Shown here: one piece after another, positions 56,651-64,000 of the stretch
How the letters are laid out: every line of letters starts with the position of its first letter
Position numbering within the stretch: the stretch's first letter is position 1
NCBI RefSeq assembly: GCF_040869045.1
Contig: NC_090319.1
Span: 262,090,897 to 262,154,896 of the forward strand
Length of the DNA stretch: 64,000 bases
Source of the DNA: Eurosta solidaginis
Lineage: Eukaryota > Arthropoda > Insecta > Diptera > Tephritidae
Direction of reading: 5' to 3'
The notes under the pieces: generated by a model
Databases searched by the model: none
What the model was told of the DNA's origin: nothing
Seen by the model: only the letters and a program-made list of their open reading frames with translations
Position numbers and translations under genes: made by a program

Positions 56651-59600
56651 AATACGTGCATCCTTTGCAAGGCAAAGCAAATCCCCCAAATGTCTTTTAG
56701 AAAATTATTTTACAAGTGCTGTATTCGTGTATTCGTATTTCTTTATGGTCAATGGACTTATTCTAATACTGTTGGTTTTAAGAAGTGTGCTTCATAACTT
56801 TTCTATCATATTTTTTTAGCACTCCTTTTTCTCTATTTTCATACAAAATTCTCTTATGAAAAGATTACTACACACTTTGACATGCATACTTTTTACAAAA
56901 ATTATCTATGAAAAGCAATTTTTCTCAAAATTTACTGTACTTCAAATTAATTCCTGCATATAATAAATTTACTCTGCGTTGGATCACAGACAGAGTGGTC
57001 CCTCTTCTTGGAACAGAGTGCTATCGTTTTAGAAAATAGTGCTTTGGATGACGGATAATACGGTACGTTTCAGAAACTATCAACATTAAGTTACCAGCCC
57101 AATGAGCTTGTGAACATTTTAATACGACCACGTCGAACTTTTACGGTAATGCCAGTCCCTGCATTCATAAGGAGTTTGAGACAGACAGTGCTTCTATCGC
57201 GAAATATGTATGAAATATATATGCATTTCAAACAGGACTGGCCACTAAAACAGATTTCTACATTATAATTAGGCCAAATAATAATAATTCAAAATAACAA
57301 GAAAAGCTTTAAGAGTTCACGTAGAAATGATATCCATTAAAAGAGTTTGGACGCAGTGGAAGAATGGGGACTGAAGTGCTTTGTTGTAATGATCTGGGCG
57401 AGTTGAATTCAGCGCTACCCGCAAGGAAGGGAATGCGGCTCGCAGCTATTTTGGAGCGCTTGTGATACGTTTTACTTCAGTAGCCAAATTTTTTTTTGAC
57501 ATTTGGGCTCTCACTGTAAATCACTTTAGTATTGATCATCATTATTTTTATTGCAGCAATAGAAAATGTGTGACGTACAAACGTTACTACTTTTGGTGAT
57601 TATGCATAATAAAAGTTGATACACCTACAACCATATATACACGACATATGATCCTAATAAACAACAGAGCGAAAATTCTCAGTTTGAAGACAATTCTTTT
57701 TTTATCTTCAGCGTGGTTCAAAAGCTGAGTCTTAACGTATTGCAAAAATCTTCTTAAACGTTGATCTTAAATACAATTTGGGAAACATTTGAAGTGTGTT
57801 TCAATATGAAAAATAACGAAAATTCCTCACTATAATTTATCTTTTAAGTTAAAAATCCGTTATCAGATTTTATATTATAGCAGCGTTAATGAACTAAGCT
57901 TTCAGATTTGAGAATAAGGTAATTCTCCAATGCATTGCAATTTGATATTTAAAAAAAGTTTATTGGGTAGTATCTTTATGTACTTATAATTTGTTTGCAT
58001 TGTTTAATCAACCACTTTTATAATGGTGGAGTATTTTTATTTTATAGTTTATTTTGAGTACCTTGACTATACAATACTTATATATATTACAAGCACACTT
58101 ATTTTAACTGGGAGAAATGTGAGAAGGGTGAACTGTAATTGAAGTAATTTTATGAATGTTCGTGACATTGCATTATATTAAAAAAGCTTACGGTGTGTAT
58201 TTAGCTTAATGAATAAGAATTTGTTCTACAACAATATCCAGGAAAAAATGTATTCGAGAGTAACTTTTGCCTCTCGCCTTTAGTTTCGCTCCTCTTCATA
58301 AGTAGATGGGTGGGTGTTACCTTACAGCAGGGCTCCTCAAAACTATCTGTGACTATGTTTCAAGACTTATTACCACCACCACGATTTAGTCGTTGATTAA
58401 CGAGCAATGACGCAAGACGTATGTACGCATGTTTTCCAATACTCAAAACATAATTTGTAAATATGATGTACAAATTGAATTTGATAATAGACCCTTCCGA
58501 TGCTGCTACTCCGCTTTTTCAGCTACGACCAAAACATCGAATTTGCATAATTGTGTAATGAAATGATAATCCCTACCCTAGGACAGGGCCGTAACCAAGC
58601 AAACACTCCAACGTAGACTCAATTCTGTTTAAGTTGTATTTGCACAACATGATCTTGCTTAAGCCATATTCTTTGAAAAAATAGCAAATTTTCAAAGTAA
58701 ATAGGGAAGTTTCGTTTTTATGGGTATTTTAATGTGTGACTCTTGAGTAAATTCAAGCGGTATATTGTTATCAAGAATATCTATATACTGAGAAAGAGTC
58801 ATTTTTTGGATCTATGGACTTCTTCTTAGAACATTGGTTCATCTCATTCAAGAGAAGCGGCCACCCACAAAGTGTAATCGACATCCTCTAACGGAGGTCC
58901 GAAGAAACTTGCAGTTTCAGTAGGGTTGAGCTAGTAAGACATGTGTGTTAGTGGCGTTGGCGCGTCTTCTTGGAAAGACCGCTTTCCTTAGCTGCAAGAA
59001 CTTTGCCGTCTCATCTTGGATGAGGCTGAGGGCCTGTTAATGCTCATGAGGTTCAAACGGCTGAATATGTGGGTTAGCAACCCTTTGTTTAGATAAAATT
59101 CGGTGAAAGCCGAAGTACAGTTGGGAAAACGATTATATCAAGCACAGCGCCTAAGTTTGGACAAGCACATGTCAGGAGAATAGAAGGGACTGCCACAAGG
59201 AGAAGCAGAACAATACAAGGGTGACACTTAGCATTTAAATTCACCTCAAGTACTCAATTAAGAATAAGTTAGTGATTTCATCAAAACACTCTTTTAAGTT
59301 TCTTACGGTCATTAAATGGCTTAAGAAATCTTAACCTTAAAGTGTTCATCGTCATGCATTAAACTACTTCAGTTCATTTAACTGACAGCAACTACAACAA
59401 CAAAAATAGTGCAGAAAAGAGTTATTAAGCTTATTACATTTGTACTTTTGAAGTAGATCTACAAACAAGTGAGTATTTCCTTTGTACTTGCTGACAATAC
59501 CAATTAAACTCGAACACAAACAAAAATATTCGCACCACGAATATTTATCCAGCTGTGAAACACTAAATTACTGATGACAAATTGAGCCCAAAAATATCAA

Positions 59601-59785
59601 GCTTGTGTCAACGCAAATTTCAAGCTTTGGCCAGTACTGTTGAACAGAGTTTTGATGATGCTTTTTACACCACCAGGGCTCCAATCCGTGCTTCTTTTCC
59701 TGTGAGTCAAGTTTTTACTCCCTATGCCTAGCACATTTAACTTTTTTTTACTTATAAGTAGAATGGTATTCTAATCGGAAGCAGA
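56651..59785. other. Unassigned DNA
   Basis: About 3.1 kb without a recognisable gene or defined element. No frame above 63 codons. Could be host intergenic or intronic DNA with decayed repeats. Confidence 0.5.
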
Positions 59786-59929
59786 GGAAGAAGGTCGGCC
59801 TGACTCCGCTGGAAGAACACAGCAGAAATCGATTTAAATTCTCTTGGTCTTACGAATTGGCACCAGCTGGCCCAGCGTAGAAGCGACTGCCGCGACTTGC
59901 TGAACGGCCAAAACCGTTTAAATGGTTAA
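59786..59929 (+). pseudogene. LINE ORF C-terminal fragment
   Basis: 48 codons with one internal stop: GRRSA, stop, then LRWKNTAEIDLNSLGLTNWH and QLAQRRSDCRDLLNGQNRLN, ending at the TAA 59927-59929. This matches the GRP-RLRW...DLNSLG-TNW...NGQNRLNG tail that I associate with fly non-LTR retrotransposon polyproteins. The trailing TTAAGTAAGTAAGG resembles the element's 3' end. Confidence 0.65.
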
Positions 59930-60329
59930 GCACCAATTAAGTAAGTAAGGTTGAAATATAATCTTTTTGGTCTTATTTGGACTAGTTTCATTTTGGTATA
60001 TTTCGAGAAAGACACAGTTGGCCGTGTTTGGGTAGAATTCCCGTATGGTCACTTCCCTCCGCGCCAATGCCTTGGATTTCTTTTATATAAACAGCGAGAG
60101 GATATATCGCTGATTCCCGCAACACCAGAACAGCTCCTGGAGAAACCATAAAATAAGCTTAAGCAATTCGTAGCGCTCCTTGGCGTTGGACCGAGGAGTG
60201 AGCGATTCTGTGGTACCTCTATTTCATTACATCCAACCAATATACAAAAGTATAGACTCCGGTGCGAATACAAACAGATTGACAGTGTTTCCAGCCTTTA
60301 CGCATGTTGCGTAAGGACTCCTAAAAGGT

Positions 60330-60620
60330 GAAGATGGCTTAAAAATAGGAAAAGGAACATATGCCAGGCTTTGCACGACGAATCTGCAAGTTAGGTAATA
60401 TTACCTGCTTGCTGACTCCTGCAATGACTTCCATGCCGAGGTCTTTGTCATGGAAACAGCAGCTCCAGAAGCGTTGTTGGCAGTTTTCTAAAATGCTTTA
60501 GAATATACGACTTCTTGAAGGAACGAAATTGCAGATGATATGGCAAGGAAAGGCTCCAAATGCACATAAACGGGTCGCAAAAATCTTGCTTTGGGATGAT
60601 TTAATAATACACTGTTTGGG
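60330..60620 (+). pseudogene. Degenerate LINE RNase H fragment
   Basis: Broken pieces in different frames resemble RNase H of the LINE at 44294-45019: CNDFHAEVFVMETAA (the FQAE box) near 60415-60465 and NEIADDMARKGSKC (the final Asp box) near 60523-60565. Several stops and shifts separate them. An old copy from a related family. Confidence 0.5.
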
Positions 60621-62424
60621 TAACGAGCTTGCTATGACCTTTTCAGGACGATTGCAAAGTCTCAAGCTTCCTGCATGGATAGAAATGGCATGAACTTCCC
60701 TCTGAAACTAAAACAAGTTCTGCAGTGAGAATAATTACGGACGTCATCACAGAATATTGGGCTTTCGTACCGAAGCTTCGTCGATTACGCATACCAAAAA
60801 GCTTCCTCGGCGCAGCTATCACTACAGACTATATGATTAAAATTATTATCTTGTTGTAGCCGTGCGAAAGTTAGGCACGAGGATATTTCGCTCTTATTCA
60901 AGTTCATACGGTAAAGTACGGGGTTTGATAGGGATCAATTATGAATTTTAATACGCGTTTCTACTTTTGGTTCCCAAACGTCAATCCAGCTTCAATAAAG
61001 CTTTTGCTGTTGCCAGCTTAAGACCTGTGATCAATCATCTCTCAATTTACGCTGCGCATAACTTGGTTTAGTTCAAAGCTACGATATAGTGTCTGTAATA
61101 TCAACGTAAAAGGTGCTGTTTGGCATGATCCAATGAAGTAGACTGTCGCACGTAACATTTAAAAGAACGGGACCAACCTGGTACTTCAAGGCTGCCTCAC
61201 TTGTTAACTTCACATTTTCTTGACTGTATGTCGTTGCATACGTTAAACATCGGTCTCTCAGCTGTGATCTCAAAATATTTAACTGATATTGGGCTACTTT
61301 AAAGGATCATTCTAGGACTGGAGCACATCGTACCAACAGGCTGAGTAATAGCCATTTTTGACATTCAACGTGACAGCATAGCGACTACATATCAATCTTG
61401 CTTAGTAGAGCACTGCGTGAGGCTTCTAAACTCTGTCTATAACTTCAGCTATGACACACTGAAGTGCGCTCTCCGGAAACCACGATATCGACGCGATAGA
61501 CCGCGCCCATTATCTATACCTTCTGTGTGGCGTTGCTTCAAAAAGTAATCTCTAGCCGTTACAGAGTTGGGGTCGCCTCTGTCCTTCATAATGAGAACTA
61601 GTCGTTCTTTCTAACATCTTTTTCTTCGAAACAGCAATAAAGTAGTGGGACCGATTTTTATACTCAACCGAAAGTACTTAAAAAGTTCATTGTAACACGG
61701 TGTAATCAAAGATGAGTAGGAAAAGTTCACTTCGAATGCAAACTCTAAGTGACAGCGACGACAACTCAATCTTGACTTGATTGAGTCAGGTCAAAATAAT
61801 TGAACAATACAAATGCTTTGAATGCATATATCTATTTGTTGATACAGATAAACCGGCATGAAGTCACCACATACATAAGTCAGTTCATTTTATTTAAGCT
61901 TGCTTTTAAAGTGACTGCCTCTTGAACGTAAATAACTATTCGTTGTTGAGGTTTTCTACTTCAAACTACCCACTTAACTTCAAGCCGTCTCTTTGCAAAC
62001 GCCTTTTTCCAAAGAAATGCAATGAGGAAATCAACCTGAAAGCACGAAATTTCTTTAACTCCTTTTCCCTGTACTTTGGCTTAATATTGCGCGTGGTTGC
62101 TTACAACTTCTTTTCATTTCTTGTTTTTCCATTAATTTCTTTTTCCAACAAAAATTTACATAAGTTACGCATTTTCAAGTAGTTAAGTTGACTTCGCTTG
62201 TTGTTACTCGAAAACATATTCTCGTAATTTTAGTTTGTAGAAATTTATCAACTTTCTTACTAAATTGCGTATTTTTTTATAATTTAAGTTTACGCATGCA
62301 CAAATTTTTGGCGATGAAAGGCTGTAAATGTGCGCAAGACTCTTGTGGTATAATGTTGATTATTAATATTTTTTTGTAGAAGTATGTGTTGACATGGAGA
62401 ATGTTTGAGTATCAGATGCTTATT
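60621..62424. other. Unassigned DNA
   Basis: Possibly further LINE decay up to about 60850. The rest shows no gene; frames at 61922-62379 are low-complexity and carry no motif. Confidence 0.45.
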
Positions 62425-62432
62425 GCTGGAAG

Positions 62433-62620
62433 CATGGCGGAAAGATACAAGGTGGCAGAATGGTGACGTACCTAAAAACATAAATAAATTTCCATGTACT
62501 TTGTTTTTGCAAATTCGGTGGACAAATGTCAAAACGGTATTGCGCCGGAAGTTGATGTATCAACTAAAAAAAGCGTATAATCAGCTGTCCCATGCTGCCA
62601 CCTTGTATCGTTCCGCCATG
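62433..62620. mobile_element. hAT-like MITE (188 bp)
   Basis: Terminal inverted repeats of about 30 bp: CATGGCGGAAAGATACAAGG at 62433 and CCTTGTATCGTTCCGCCATG ending at 62620, each continuing into GTGGCAG-type sequence. Flanks GCTGGAAG (62425-62432) and GCTTGAAG (62621-62628) look like an 8-bp duplication with one change. CATGG ends match the MITE at 52838-53089 in their first bases. Confidence 0.75.
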
Positions 62621-62628
62621 GCTTGAAG

Positions 62629-64000
62629 TACGAGCTAAAACCACTGATGACCTGATACGAAACATCCATTCTCTCTCAAATCGTTTCCAGGAATGGGTCT
62701 GGAAGTTCATTCGATTGGAAACAAAACTTCATTCGTTTCCAAGAATGGGTCTTGAACATCAGATGGCTATAGAGTTGCCTAAAAATTAAAATTCGCCAAA
62801 AAAAAAACTCCAAGAAATTCGTTCGGTTTCATTATTTTCAAATAAATCAGCAAGTAAGCTGATAAAAACTTATTAAAATTTATAAAAAAGGGAAAGTTTT
62901 GTAGATAAGTGAAAAATATGAAATAATATATTTCGATTGCGTTGCTTTGATTTGTTGCTCTGGCATCGCCATAAGATAACAAGAACGGCTAGCCCCTTTT
63001 TTCACTTTGATGCGACCAAAACGTTTATGTACATATATCCACATACAATAAAAAAAACGCAAAAAATGTATAAGAAATTACGAAATTAGATCACTTGGTG
63101 AAGTATCTTCGTTGTCGTCCGCAAAAGGCTGTTAATTAAACATGTTGCGTTAACCTATACGTATACCTACAATTTATCTCAGTGTAAAAATGGAATGTCG
63201 CAACGCGCCACAAAAACATGGCCTTTATCCATCCACTTAATGCGAAGGCTAAGAAGCAAACTTTTTCACCAATCGAAATTCTCTCCCAAAACCCGTTTCG
63301 TGTGCACCCCTTCGCTGAAAGGTGTTGTCACAGATAAATTTTCCACGGGTGAAAAAGATTTATTTTTTTCTTGGGGTTTGTAATCCTGACATCAATTCCA
63401 GTTTTTTGATATTCCAATGGACAATTTTGAGCAAATTTTCGATGAAAATCATAAATTAAACCTTTACCATGTAAAATACCGCTAAGTTATTCTGAAATGC
63501 CCAAATTTGATTTTGAGCGTGATGGCATCTATGGCCAATATTATAAAGAATGCACATTTTCAAGCGCTCTCAGAGAGCAATCTTCCGCAATCTTGTTCGC
63601 AGCTTTGGCCATACACCATACGAACTTTTGGCCGAACATTAGTTTATTTTTTATTGTCCATTTTACTTTTCCGCGCACGTCTGTTCCGTTCAGAAATTAC
63701 TACGATTATGAGCTATTTCGCATACAAAATATTTTGATTTTTGGCGAACATTTGCGCGAACTGGCAAACACCACCATTCACGACAGAAAAGGTCGCAGAA
63801 ACATGACATAACGGGAATGTTCGCGGAAATGTTCGTGTCGTGTATTTGGCGCTTAAATCTCTGTCGCTGCGCTCAAACGAAATGTAGGTGAACGCCGAAT
63901 AGTTTTCCGAAGCTCTTAAAAGCATAAGTGAGGATTTGACAGATAAAAAATGAAAAGCTGGGGAAAATGTTGGTGATTGGCATGTCGCGAATACGGAAAA
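62629..64000. other. Unassigned DNA to window end
   Basis: A short local duplication (TCGTTTCCAGGAATGGGTCT and TCGTTTCCAAGAATGGGTCT, about 54 bp apart near 62683 and 62737). The overlapping frames at 63497-63811 (104 and 76 codons) show no motif I recognise. Confidence 0.45.

Noticed and set aside
63497..63811. 104-codon frame, and a weak resemblance of 63510-63575 to 23600-23675
   Set aside because: No recognisable motif, an overlapping frame of similar length, and similarity limited to AGCGCTCT-type blocks; too weak to claim a repeat or gene.

Overview
This window is AT-rich eukaryotic DNA made almost entirely of mobile and tandem repeats. I recognise no cellular protein-coding gene, rRNA or convincing tRNA gene. 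The mix of repeats points to a cyclorrhaphan fly, most likely a tephritid: DINE-1/Helentron-like elements with (GTCC)n tracts, LINEs carrying RNase H, mini piggyBac, hAT and Harbinger elements, and a SAP-type gypsy gag. The species is an inference.

Layout. 1-1732: 5' end of an LTR retrotransposon on the minus strand (a 583-bp LTR, a primer site and an open gag frame running off the window). 1733-8209: mostly unassigned DNA with a fold-back repeat, a dispersed repeat and a LINE 3' end. 8210-14393: two copies (A1, A2) of a non-autonomous Helentron-like family named HINE-A here. 14394-23789: small DNA elements, several nested: a 653-bp piggyBac element with TTAA sites inside another inverted-repeat element, a hairpin MITE, a Foldback-like element, and a fold-back repeat split by a SINE with a 14-bp target duplication. 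23790-27030: an element (C) holding a 129-bp satellite. 27857-32999: HINE-A3 with about 29 satellite units. 35564-36161: an almost perfect 260-bp inverted repeat. 36340-42840: a LINE fragment, a hAT transposase remnant, HINE-B with HINE-A4 inside it, and another LINE fragment. 43828-45612: degenerate LINE with reverse transcriptase, RNase H and zinc knuckle. 46597-49508: a Harbinger element with 22-bp terminal repeats among three copies of an unidentified repeat. 49573-56289: HINE-A5 and A6, almost identical to each other, separated by a hAT-type MITE. 56300-64000: decayed LINE pieces, a second hAT-type MITE and unassigned DNA.

The dominant theme is the HINE-A family. Each full copy has a 13-bp subterminal inverted repeat, a (GTCC)n tract, modules of about 152 bp each carrying a GGGCGTGG-like box, a 129-bp satellite array, and a terminal hairpin followed by CCTTACTTGTT. 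A4, A5 and A6 are nearly identical and so recently spread. A paralogous unoccupied sequence inside HINE-B indicates insertion into a T-run without target duplication, as expected for Helentrons. No rolling-circle replicase or helicase gene is present, so mobilisation would have to be in trans.
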